The notes below the pieces were generated by a model that saw nothing but the letters and a program-made list of their open reading frames with translations, was not told the DNA's origin and did not search any database. From positions 7,007,707 to 7,071,706 of the forward strand of contig NC_089581.1 of the NCBI RefSeq assembly GCF_019320115.1: a DNA stretch of 64,000 nt, written 5' to 3'. Origin of the DNA: Miscanthus floridulus. Its lineage: Eukaryota; Streptophyta; Magnoliopsida; Poales; Poaceae. Made by a program: the position numbers and the translations under genes. Positions 1 through 10,202 of this stretch are shown in pieces. Position 1 is the first letter of the stretch, and each line of letters opens with the position of its first letter.

Positions 1-425
1 TAAAAAAACTAGTCCTGAAATGGTTGATTTAGATACAGCACCAGTATTGGACAATAAATCACTGTGCATTGAATTTAATTTAGGGAACTGCACACTTTCT
101 TGTTTAAGTATAAAGACAAACATTATCCTCATGCAAATTGTCTGCTTGTGTAACTATCAGAACCTGGCTATTTGCTTCCCTCGTGCAGCCTGATAATGAG
201 AGAATGATTTCAAAGCCAAGCAATATATTACCGTACTACCAAGTGAAAGCTTGATATTTAGAAAAGTCAAATATTTCTTGTAAAAGTGCTTACTGAACAG
301 TGTAGCTAAGACTTTGAAAAGCAGTGTATACGAAACCTCAAGTTGTCAAACTACCTAAGTAAGGACAGTAATGACTAGCGGAAGTCTGAAGAAGGCAACT
401 GAGTTAGGGAAGAAATAAAAGTTAC

Positions 426-1278
426 CCTTGACCAAGCTCCAGGAAGGCAGTGGATACGTGGTGAAAGTTATCCATCAGCACTCTGTAGTGATTTGTTCCA
501 CCTGCAAGGACAGCCACACACACCAGTCGGCATCTCTTCTAGAAAAAAGAACAACAAGGCCCATTTTTGGTGAACTAGAGCCGCATATTCAGAGGACAGA
601 TTCCGTACACGAAAAACGCCAGTCGCGGTTGTAGATGTGCTGGTAGAATTCCTGGAGGATGGGCACCTTCACCTCGGTCGGGATGCTAGTGTCATCCTCT
701 GCAGTCATTGAACATAGTTTATTTATTACTGTGACAACGGGAACCTCTACAGCCGTCAAATAATTAGCACTTAGTAATCACAACCCCCTCAAAACATTCC
801 AAAAACATCATAGCTTAAGCTAAAAACCAATAGCGCTAGCGTAAGGGCATGAGACTACTGACCAACGGTGTCGAGGGCACGGAGCACGAGGTAGAAGATG
901 CACACCTGCGCGATCGCAACAACAGACATTAAAACACCACACGGAGTCGGAGCGCCGCGCACACCAAAATTGTTGGGACGAAAGCGAACAAAATCATAGG
1001 CGCCACGCATCGGACTCCAAGTGGCGGCGCAAACGAATTCGTGTGGCGTGGAACGAAAAAAAAGAGAGAGGGAGGCGAAGCGAGTTGGTACTGACGGCAT
1101 TGCGGAGTTCGGGTCCGAGCTGCTGGATGACGAGGGCGAAGCTGCGGGAGACCTTCTGGAGCATGGAGTAGCCGAAGGCCCAGTGCTCCTCGGGCGGGAT
1201 CTGGCGCTTGATCTGCCCCGCCGCCACCCGCAGCTTCACCAGCGCCAGCGCCTCCTCCGGCCGCGACAGCGCCCCCAT
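426..1278 (-). CDS. SQS: Squalene synthase (farnesyl-diphosphate farnesyltransferase), exons 1-4, partial gene
   Basis: Squalene synthase is an ER-anchored enzyme that condenses two farnesyl diphosphates to squalene, the entry step to sterols and triterpenes. On the minus strand I read four exons with consistent GT/AG borders and phases: exon 1 at 1278-1096 (starts [17 protein letters not shown]), exon 2 at 905-863 ([14 protein letters not shown]), exon 3 at 698-609 ([18 protein letters not shown], ends RDWRFS) and exon 4 at 501-426 (begins [19 protein letters not shown]). The LRALDTVEDD stretch, split by intron 2, is the first substrate-binding aspartate-rich region of the family. The start ATG at 1278 matches the usual plant N-terminus. 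The remaining exons, with the second aspartate-rich motif and the C-terminal membrane anchor, lie beyond the left edge; positions 1-425 look like intron 4. The joined exons contain no stop, so the gene may be functional. The gene family is certain; integrity beyond the window is unknown. Confidence 0.93.
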
Positions 1279-1584
1279 CGCCGCGCCTCCGATCCAACCG
1301 ACCAGACCAGCCTCCTCGCCGACGTCGATCGAGCGGCTGGGCAGCCCGGTCCCAAAGGCCAGAGGGATCCCGATGCTACGGATGCGATGCGGCTCGTGCG
1401 AGCGCGTCAGCGTCAGCGTGGGAGTATTTCTAGCGGCCGCCCCTGGAGGAGACGTCAGCCGCGCGCGAGAGAGACGGGGGCGAGATGAGAGGGGTGTCGC
1501 CGGCCGCCGCGCTGTCCGTTGTGTGTTGGCAAGCGCTAGTTCCTTTCGTAATTACTCTGGTCGTCCGGGTTGGGTAGCAAACTA
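1279..1584 (-). promoter_or_regulatory. Squalene synthase 5' leader and proximal promoter
   Basis: This GC-rich stretch lies immediately upstream of the squalene synthase ATG at 1278 and probably holds its 5' UTR and core promoter. I see no convincing TATA box. A MITE begins at 1585, so the undisturbed proximal promoter is only about 300 bp long. Assignment is by position only. Confidence 0.45.
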
Positions 1585-1827
1585 GGCCTTGTTTAGATAC
1601 ACTCAAAATTCCAAGTTTTTTCACTCTCTCTCCATCACATCAATTTTTAGCCGTTTGCATGGAGCATTAAATGTAGGTAAAAAAAATAACTAATTGCACA
1701 GTTTAGTTGAAAATCACGAGATGAATCTTTTGAGCCTAGTTGGTCCACAATTGGACAATATTTACCAAATAAGACGAAAGTGCTACTATTCATCGAGTTG
1801 AAATTTTTTTCAATCTAAACGAGACCC
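1585..1827. mobile_element. Tourist-like (PIF/Harbinger) MITE
   Basis: This is a 243-bp non-coding element. Its ends are imperfect terminal inverted repeats: GGCCTTGTTTAGAT on the left, and the complement of ATCTAAACGAGACC on the right. It is flanked by a 3-bp duplication CTA (1582-1584 and 1828-1830). The 3-bp duplication and GGBCYYGTTTAG-type ends fit the Tourist-like MITEs common near grass genes. It sits in the upstream region of squalene synthase. Confidence 0.75.
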
Positions 1828-1830
1828 TAG

Positions 1831-2454
1831 TAGTAGTTGCAAGCGGATCTGGCACGTTGTCTCCGCCTCTCTAGCCAGCCGCCTTATGGCGAGTGGGTCC
1901 CTATGACGCGGCACTTCGGGTGGGCCGGAGTGTCAGTGGCTGAGGCTGGTCTGGGCATGAGTCTTGAGGGCTTTGCCGGATCGCGACGGAGAGCGCGTGA
2001 GGCCCTCGTGGCCTCGTGGTCGTGGGGTGGTGGCCCGCCATGGGAGTGCCGGGCTGCCGGCGTCGTCGTCGTGCGAATGCGAACGCGAATGCGATGCGTG
2101 GTGCTTGCCGAAGGATCCAGTTGGAGCCTTGGAGTGGACGTGGATGGCATCCGGCTCGCGCCGTCGGCGTCGCATACTCGCATCAATCTTTTTCTTCAGC
2201 GCTAGCAAGTTTTGTCGCGTCTCGGTCTGAAAGTTGCACGGTTCAGTGGTTACGAGCTCAGGAGTCGGCAGACGTGGCAGGCCCGCTGGGTTCTCTTGTC
2301 TCGTACTCCCTAAATAAAGACGTTACTGGATGTGCGTAGGTCAAACTTTTCGATTTTAATTAGATTCATAAAAAATACGTGCAACATTTATATCTCTAAA
2401 TAGATTTATTACGAAAGTATATTCAACGATCTATCTAATGATACTAATTATGTA
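1831..2454. other. Intergenic, GC-rich then AT-rich; no gene seen
   Basis: Positions 1840-2230 are GC-rich with several overlapping short open frames on both strands, none resembling a known protein. Positions 2300-2454 turn AT-rich and resemble the interior of a Stowaway-like element (CTCCCTAAATAA near 2307, then A/T-rich sequence), but I could not find both ends. No feature is supportable. Confidence 0.4.
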
Positions 2455-3245
2455 TTACTAGTAAATATGTCTGTGCGTTGCAACGGGATCCAATACGTAG
2501 TGAGTTATAGGACGGATCATGAGTTTGAGTCAAAAATTAAATTAATTAGTGGTAAAAATCTTTGTTTCTTAATGAGTCAAAGATTAAAATGGTTGTGATC
2601 TTTTATTTATTGTTTGTTTTTACCCTTATTATATTTATTAGAACACGAAAAAAACCAGGTGGAGAAAACAATGAAAACAAAATAAAAAAAGTCGAGCTAG
2701 TGTAAAACATCCATGAGAAAAAAAAATCTGAACATACTCAGAAGCCAATTAAGTTGAAAAAAGTCATAACAAAAATTGAAATGTACTCTAGAAAAGAAAA
2801 AAATAGAACATATTCGGAGCCAACGAAAAACGTCCAAATGAACGTAAAGCAACACGTACTCAGAGCAATTAAAAACGGACAAACCAGAAAAAGTGAAAAA
2901 AAACAGAAAAGAGACGAAACAAAGAAATTATACGCTTCTTTTCTCTTTATTAAATTTCTATTCTTATATTTTTGCATTTGAATTAAGATTCCTATTTCGG
3001 TTACTCGGAATTGGAGAGATCTAATTAGATTAAGATTTCTAGTTGTCCATATTATTATATTTTTCCAATTTGATTAAGATTTCTATTCACCCAAAATCGA
3101 AAAGATCTAATTGGATTATGATTCCTAGTTATACAGAAAGAAGGGCTATAGGTGTTTTTTCACAACACAAAGTTAAGAAATGACTGGACAAAAAAAATAG
3201 GTGGAGAGAAATTTTGCCTCTTTATTATTAGGTATAGATATAGAT
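2455..3245. repeat. AT-rich unclassified transposon-like repeat
   Basis: The block opens with TAGTAAATATGTCTGTGCG followed by TTGCAACGGG, a phrase that recurs at the edge of many grass repeats. It closes with TTATTATTAGGTATAGATA. The interior is A/T-rich and contains diverged internal repeats around 2720-2880, for example AACATACTCAGAAGCCAA compared with AACATATTCGGAGCCAA. No coding capacity is seen. Class and exact ends are inferred, not proven. Confidence 0.35.
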
Positions 3246-3302
3246 AAATATTAATATTTTTTTATACATGATTGGTTAATTTTTTTTAAAATGTTGACTT
3301 GT

Positions 3303-3411
3303 AGTAACCAAGAACGTCTTCTATTTTGGAGAGAGAGAGTAACCAAGAACGTCTTATATTTGGACAGAGAGAGTAACCAAGAACGTCTTCTATTTTGGAC
3401 AGAGAGAGTAA
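3303..3411. repeat. Short tandem repeat, three ~36-bp units
   Basis: Three near-identical copies of a unit beginning AGTAACCAAGAACGTCTT and ending with GGACAGAGAG follow one another; the middle copy has small differences. It lies in AT-rich intergenic DNA and has no apparent coding role. Confidence 0.8.
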
Positions 3412-4897
3412 GTCGTCTTATGTTGTGCTTCGTAATTTTAAGACAACTTAATGGATAACATGTGCAATGGTTGTTTCTTTCAGTTATGTCATAGTAACTC
3501 ACAAATTTCTTAATTTATGCATTAAATAAAAGTAGAGTTGTGAGTTGCACCACAACTCATATAAGGGTGTTGTCTTATAATCCTGAAATTTAGTTTATGG
3601 GGTGGTTGTTTTTATAAAACAACGACCTTTTTCTCTCCCCACTCTCTCTTTGTTTGGCATCAGAAAAAAAATCCTACGTGGCCAGACCAGGTATGGGACC
3701 GCAGATAATATCGCATGTCGACCACTGGTTCACTGTTTTATTTCGAAGAGAAAAGAGAAAAACACGCAGACGACCGGCAAGTTTATCTCCTAAGTACTGT
3801 CTTGTCGGCCTACACGTCCTGCCAATGATGAGTATGGCCAGGTGGCCGGACACCCGGAGACCGGAGTAAAGGACTACATGGATGTGCAATGAAACCTTTT
3901 TTTTTGAATCATGTATAGTGAAACCTGGACCTCAAGACTCAACCAAAACTTGCACCGAACCGGAGACCGTTCTTTTGGCACGCCCACAGAGGCACAGACA
4001 ATCCTCGCCTGGCTGCCAGGCAAGCGATCGCAGCTTCAGGCGATCGAAATTCAACGCCTGGGGTTGCTGTCTGGCGTCGGAGCTACCTGGGAGGCAGCAA
4101 CCAAACATGCTCAGGCGAGGTTTGCATGCAAACAGATCCCGGGCCCGCATGCAAGCCGTTCTGGGCCTACAGGAAGAACCGCCGTTTGCATAATGCGCTG
4201 GGCCGACCATGCGTCTTCTTCAGAGTATGGCGAGGTCCAATGAGATTGAATGGGCCGTCTTCTGCGCTTCATTCCAGGCGGGAAGGCACTGCGGCCTATG
4301 GAGCAGGCGGCGGCGGCGCACCGGCGAATCGGCTGCGCGAGCAGGGGCTGTGTGCCTGAACCTTGGAAGGCTTGGACTTGGACACCAATGTGACTGTGAA
4401 ACATGCTGAAGATCTGCGACCGATAGTGAACTTCATCTGCAACAGCTCCAGACCTTGTTTTCAGTTTACAGGTCGCTTGAAAATTGCTTGAAAGTTTACA
4501 TGCCTTGCCTACCTGTGAATGCTATTATGAAATTTGCATACTTCGAACTCGCATGTTTTTTTTTACCATGGACTTTCGTCTGAACTGGTTTGAAACTTGT
4601 ATTCCCGGCGTCCAAACAGGTGATCAATCGTTCAAACCGCTTGCGCTTTTCAAAGCCACGAGGCACGAGCCCTACAAAGCCACAGCCATAAATTCATATT
4701 TGAAGTTAAAATATGAGGCCACGTGTAGCGCGAGATGTTATGCAAATGCTGAAAGGCGACAACTAGAGCGATGTATCAACCACTTCTGTATTTTATTATT
4801 TATTTACAGTCCCTTTAAACCCCACCAAAAGTCCAAACCCTCATGATTTACACACATTTCAGCTTTTGCAGCTTTGCTCAAGCACGAAGAATCGAAG
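3412..4897. other. Intergenic region and probable promoter of the downstream UGT gene
   Basis: No gene is supported here. Positions 3950-4150 contain several GC-rich partial palindromes (CGCCTGG and CCAGGC variants) suggestive of a diverged transposon. The part closest to the UGT start includes an A/T-rich run near 4790-4806 that could serve as a TATA region, followed by a pyrimidine-rich leader before the ATG at 4898. Promoter position is inferred from gene orientation only. Confidence 0.35.
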
Positions 4898-6358
4898 ATG
4901 GATGAAGCGGCAGCCAGCACGAAGCTGAACGTGGTGCTGTTCCCGTGGTTGGCGTTCGGCCACATGATCCCGTACCTGGAGCTCGCCAAGCGCCTGGCGG
5001 TGCGGGGCCACTCCGTCATCGTCCTCTCCACGCCGAGGAACGTCGCCAGGCTCCCGCCCGTGCCGGCGGACCTGTCGCCCCGCGTGCGCCTCGTGGCGCT
5101 GCCCGCGCCCGTCGTGGACGGCCTGCCCGAAGGCGCCGAGTCCACGGCCGACGTGCCGCCGGAGAAGAACGAGCTCATAAAGAAGGCGGTCGACGGCCTG
5201 GCCGCCCCGTTCGCGGCGTTCCTCGCGGACGCCGTCGCCGACGACGGTGGGAGCAGGAGGCCCGACTGGATCGTCATGGACTTCTGCCACCACTGGCTCC
5301 CCGCGATCGCCGAGGCGCACGGGGTGCCGTGCGCCGCGTTCCTGATCGTGCAGCCCACCACGATCGCGTTCCTGGGGCCGCGGTGGGCGCAGGCCGCGCA
5401 CCCGCGCACGACGCTGGAAGACTTCACCGCGCCGCCCAGGTGGTGCCCGTCCTTCCCTTCCGCCATCGCCTACCGCCGCCACGAGGCCGGCTGGGCCGTC
5501 GACGCGTTCCGGCCCAACGCGTCCGGGGTGTCTGACATAGAACGCATGTGGCAGATCATAGAGCGCACCCGCTTCACCTTCTACCGCGGCTGCGACGAGG
5601 TCGAGCCCGGGGTGTTCGCGCTCCTCACCGATCTCTTCCATAAACCGGCCATCCCCGCCGGGGTCCTCTTGCAGCCCGACCTTGCCGACGGCGACGGCAG
5701 CTCCCGCTCAGCAGATGCCCGCTCCGAGGTGCTTCAGTGGCTGGACAGGCAGCCACCAAAGTCCACCATCTACGTCGCGCTTGGGAGCGAGGCGCCGCTG
5801 ACGGCCAGCAACCTGCACGAGCTCGCGCTGGGGCTGGAACTCGCCGGCGTCCGCTTCCTATGGGCTTTCCGGAAGCCGAGCGGCATGTCCGCGCCCACCA
5901 GCACCGACGTGGCCGAGCTGCTGCCTGCCGGGTTCGAGGACCGAACACGGGGTCACGGCCTCGTGTGCTCGGGGTGGGTGCCACAGGTGGCTGTGCTCGC
6001 GCACGCCTCGGTGGGCGCGTTCCTGACGCACTGCGGGTGGGGCTCCACCATCGAGAGCCTCGTGTTCGGGTGCCCGCTGGTCATGCTGCCGTTCGTCGTC
6101 GACCAGGGCCTCATCGCACGGACGATGGCGGAGCGGGGCATCGGCGTGGAGGTGGCGAGGGACGAGGGAGACGGCTCGTTTGGCAGAGACTGCGGCGTCG
6201 CGGCGGCGGTGCGGAGCGTCATGGTGGAGGAACAGGGAAAGGTGTTCGCGAGTAACGCGGAGAGGCTGAAGCAAGCTCTCCGTGATCAGCGACGGCAGGA
6301 TCAGTACATGGACGAGCTTGTGGGATATCTTAAACGCTACAAGGATGACAGCTGCTAG
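4898..6358 (+). CDS. UDP-glycosyltransferase, GT1 family, UGT91-like
   Basis: This enzyme would transfer a sugar from a UDP-sugar to a small acceptor in the cytosol. The 486-residue reading frame is a normal length and has no intron. The N-terminal acceptor domain has the catalytic histidine at about His22 (FPWLAFGHMIPY) and its partner aspartate at about Asp128 (WIVMDF). The nucleotide-sugar (PSPG) box runs from Trp360 to Gln403, exactly 44 residues, with the HCGWGSTIES core and the closing DQ pair. I chose the ATG at 4898; an in-frame TTG lies 24 bases earlier but is not a credible plant start. The FGHMIPYLELAKRL opening and overall pattern resemble the UGT91 group, members of which often add a second sugar to flavonoid or terpenoid glycosides. 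The acceptor cannot be read from sequence. The gene is GC-rich like other grass genes, intact, and divergent from squalene synthase. Confidence 0.92.
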   Translation: MDEAAASTKLNVVLFPWLAFGHMIPYLELAKRLAVRGHSVIVLSTPRNVARLPPVPADLSPRVRLVALPAPVVDGLPEGAESTADVPPEKNELIKKAVDGLAAPFAAFLADAVADDGGSRRPDWIVMDFCHHWLPAIAEAHGVPCAAFLIVQPTTIAFLGPRWAQAAHPRTTLEDFTAPPRWCPSFPSAIAYRRHEAGWAVDAFRPNASGVSDIERMWQIIERTRFTFYRGCDEVEPGVFALLTDLFHKPAIPAGVLLQPDLADGDGSSRSADARSEVLQWLDRQPPKSTIYVALGSEAPLTASNLHELALGLELAGVRFLWAFRKPSGMSAPTSTDVAELLPAGFEDRTRGHGLVCSGWVPQVAVLAHASVGAFLTHCGWGSTIESLVFGCPLVMLPFVVDQGLIARTMAERGIGVEVARDEGDGSFGRDCGVAAAVRSVMVEEQGKVFASNAERLKQALRDQRRQDQYMDELVGYLKRYKDDSC

Positions 6359-9300
6359 AACACTTGCAGTTCATAAGATGGCAATGGGCTTTTGTATGTT
6401 GGAAAGTGAATTTTCTCCGGAGCCGGAAGAGCGACCTCAAATCATCTTCAAACAATTAGAAGGGGACTGCATTGTCATAGAGGCGGTAAGGGGAGGCTTG
6501 AGCCCGCCTGCACCACCGCTCCACCCCTGTACCATTCCAGTCCCACGATCAGGGCTTCACAGGCTTGTAGTAGCCTTGTCAGGCCAAGTAGATTTGCATG
6601 CCACACTAGAACATCAGGCACCCTTCGGTGCCATGATTTGAAGAACAAAAGCAAGTCTACGTTCGATAGACATGGCTCCATAATTCGATATGGTAAAGCT
6701 AAGATGTCAGTCACACACATTAATATATAGTAATTGCCACTATCACCATAGTGTCAGTACCTAAGATCAAGCATATATCATATCATACCATTAGAAACAT
6801 GACAAATTATGAAGCAATGATATGGTTTGTATGTCCACTGTAACTCTCATGGTTCTGTTCGCACCCTTCATTACATTAATGGTGCTGTTGAACCATACAT
6901 TACACAACTATTAGGTACAATTTACGATCAAGAATTCACAACAATCGAACATTTAAGCTGGTAGCTTGGAACGACAAGCTACACAGTTCACAGCCATGAG
7001 GTTTGCAAAAGACAGAGTCGATCATCATAGTGGCAAGTTCCCTTGATGCTGAACATCAGACATCGATCAGCAGTTGAGCAAATACACATAGAAAAGCTAG
7101 GTGCAACCAATAGAGGCAAAAGAGATGTGGCCTTCCTCTTTAGGTGATTAGGTGATTAGGTATCATGGACAGGTCTGTAAATGGAAAAATATGGCATAAG
7201 TGCATAGATTATGACAGGGCAATAAAGTTACGGGCTATTGGAACATCTGGATCATAACTCTAAGCAATTAATCTATCGTGTGATTGCTCTCCCCTCTTTT
7301 GGAGTTTTGGTGATTAAGTATTTTCTCAAAATCATTACTTACCAAGTAAATAAATATTCATGATCCCACACCTACATGATCTGCTTACATGTCTTGGTAG
7401 CAAATGAAAATAAGTAAATAGTGAACGACACAACTAAAGAAGAAGAAAAAATAAAATCAGAAAATAATTAATATACTAAGCTTTGCCTTGCAAATTTGAA
7501 TTACATCTTAGCATTAGCACACTGGTAAATAGTCATATTGCAATATGCAGGTATAGTGTTATAGGTGCCATAGAAACAGAAACTACATCTGACTACTTAT
7601 TAGGGAATCGGAACTGCAGATTAAATTGTTCTTTTTTCAACATAATCCGAACAAAAGAACATATGTTGTCGTGTTATTTTAACCTATTGTTGAAGCAAAC
7701 ATGCCTATGAGAAGTATCTGTGTAGTTATGAAATCTATGCATACGAGAAGTAATTGTGTAGTTATGAAATCTTGACAACTTTTGCACCAGCATTGCGAGC
7801 AGATACACCTGTGAATGCTAGAAAGCAAATATGCCAAAGAACAAAAATATGGTCGCATAACTCAGAAGTGTTTTACCTGAATTTGATGGAAGTTTACACA
7901 TTGAGTGATACATACTTAAACTGGTGTCGGCACTCCTGAAATATACAGAACAATTACTCTCTTTAAGAAATGAAGTATATCGTGAAAGAAACATCCCTTC
8001 TTGGTGTGCTACAGAAGCACAATGCACAACAATACAAAACCAACAATTTCACAAGTTACATGACATGGGCGGAACTAGCAAAGGACTTGATAATTTTTTA
8101 AACAAAAATCCAAGTTGGATCTAAATACAAATCCTCCAGGACCAAGCGTATGATCAGTGTCAGACAAAGCACAACAAAACAATGGGTACTAAGATACATG
8201 ATAAGTGATTGCAAAATTGCATAGCTGAATTACTATCATAACTCACATGGGCAAAGCTGTTAATACGACAAACAAGAAAGCAATGACTATATGGCATTAT
8301 TGTGGATTCCACTCCCAACGAGTAACATTTCAACACTGTAGCACTATCATCTGCTAATTTTAATTTTAATTTAGGAATTATCATGCAATCTTCCCACTTC
8401 TCTAAACCACCTCTCCCCACTACATTCACTTGCTCCCACTACTATCTGAATCAACTAAGAAACTACATTCACTTGCTCTCACTGCTACCTGAATCAACTA
8501 AGAAATAGATAAGAAATCGGGAGTCCGTGAATTGACGAATCACCAAACCAAACCAATTCATAGTACCTGATGAGTGGGATGAACCCGCTGCAGCTCACTG
8601 TTGCCTACAGAGTCCACAACTCCAGCATGTGTCAGAGTGCTCAAGGTAGCTGCTAGATGGCTGAGATCCGCGAGCCACCCTAGCTAGGACGCCGCCTCTT
8701 CTATGATCTCTGCTCCCACATGATGAGGAACTCGCAGATCCGGTGGAAGCAGGAACGCTCTAACATGATGGCAGGGAAGCTAGCAGATCCGGTGGGAATG
8801 ACGAAGCTGTTCGTCTTCATGTGCTTGGACCGTCCTAGCCCATGGGACGAGATGGAGCCGGCAAGGGCTCGGGTTCCACTGCACCACACTCCTCCCTTCA
8901 TAGATCGGGGCGTGAATCGAGGCCACTACACCAGATCCAGAGGCGGAGGAGCTCACCTCGTCTCGATAAAGCAACATTCTGCTCGTGCTAGCATAGAGGC
9001 GACGCAAGGAGGAGAGGGCAAGGTGGGGAGAGGCATGGAGGTGGCACACGCGAGGAGAGGGCATGGAGGCGCCAGCAACAGCAATAAGGAGGGAGACCGA
9101 GAAATAGACGGGAGAGATACCACTGACCCGTAGATCTGTGTCGTCACCATGAGCAGAGGGGTGAGGAGGTCCTCGCAAATCCGTGCGCTGCCCCGTCACC
9201 GTGAGGGGAGGGGAGGTCCCTGCAGGTCCATGAGCTCCTCCATCACCACGAGTGGAGGTGAGAAGAGGGAAGAGATGAGGGAAGCTAGGGTTTCAGGCGC

Positions 9301-9835
9301 CACCCAGCCCGTGTGGGAGTGAGGCCGATGAACATCAGGAGATCTGGACTGTTGGTTGGTTTCCAAAAAGCTAAAGGTTTTTTTGCAAAAGATGTAGCGC
9401 GACGTGTCGACACGTGGATGCACCATCAATGCCCTGAATTCTGTGGTGTTCATAGAACTCTTTGGATTTTAATCAACCCCAATGGAGAAAGAGAAGGGAT
9501 AAACTGGTAGACTGCACAGGCATCGAATTGACTTGTAGAAGAACCATTACCTTGGACTTAGGAGAAAGAAGTGGTATCAGAGAGAAAGATACGTGTGTGT
9601 TAGAGAGAGGGATGCTATTGTGGCTAGGAAAAATACGAGTAATAGTGGAGTGACGGGCCTAGAAGCAATAGCCTGATTGAGTGAGAAAATTTGTGTCAAT
9701 GTTCCTAAGATACACTAACTCAAGTGGATAGACTTCACTGACCAGTCCAGCAATAGTCTTGCTAGTATAATCCCTGCAGAGAATATAAGCGTTGGTGTTT
9801 CGTTTCACCGACGAGTAAATTTATATCATGCGTGG
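6359..9835. other. Intergenic region, no gene supported
   Basis: The first 300 bp are probably the 3' UTR and downstream flank of the UGT gene. Positions 6700-8500 are AT-rich with only short chance frames. Positions 8580-9310 are GC-richer; on the minus strand an AAACCCTAGC leader-like phrase near 9290 precedes a short frame, but nothing there resembles a known protein. It may be a transposon or gene fragment. A 43-bp tandem duplication is listed separately. Confidence 0.4.
8420..8505. repeat. 43-bp tandem duplication
   Basis: Two adjacent copies (8420-8462 and 8463-8505) begin CTACATTCACTTGCTC and end CTGAATCAACTAAGAAA, with about three single-base differences between them. No function is suggested. 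Confidence 0.8.
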
Positions 9836-10202
9836 TGTGGGGGTATGGCCCTCGATATCCATAAGATAATACATGGTCCACACCATTAGAGGTGGCCCAG
9901 CCCACAAGATCAAGGCATGCATGGCACTGGTCGACGTGCACCGTAAGATATTGTATAGTACCAAATAGGATACTTTTCTTGTAATCCTACCCCTCCAGAG
10001 TATATAATGAGAGGCAGGGGTCCCCTAGTCGATAGCTACATAGATCTCATATTCAATACAATACACCAAAGACACAGGACGTAGGGTATTACGTCGATCC
10101 GACAGCTCGAACCTATCTAAATGTCGTCTCTGTGCCTTGTGTCACCATCCGGTTCCTGATCACGTACACCTCCACCGATCAATCTACCTTCATGGGATAC
10201 CC
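9836..10202 (+). repeat. 5' LTR, first piece, of the non-autonomous element
   Basis: It is homologous to 14769 onward, including the block GACGTAGGGTATTACGTC and a TATA-like GAGTATATAA. It breaks off after GGATACCC at 10202, where unrelated sequence starts. Confidence 0.85.

Noticed and set aside
1837..2339. Several overlapping frames of 88-122 codons on both strands
   Set aside because: GC-rich intergenic sequence; no domain, no splice pattern and no similarity that I recognise.
4804..5641. Long minus-strand frames opposite the UGT gene
   Set aside because: GC-rich grass genes commonly leave the opposite strand open; only the plus frame has conserved domains.
8701..9453. Frames of 66-139 codons near 9 kb as a gene
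   Set aside because: Arginine/proline-rich frames on both strands with no recognisable domain; more like a transposon or gene fragment. Not annotated as coding.
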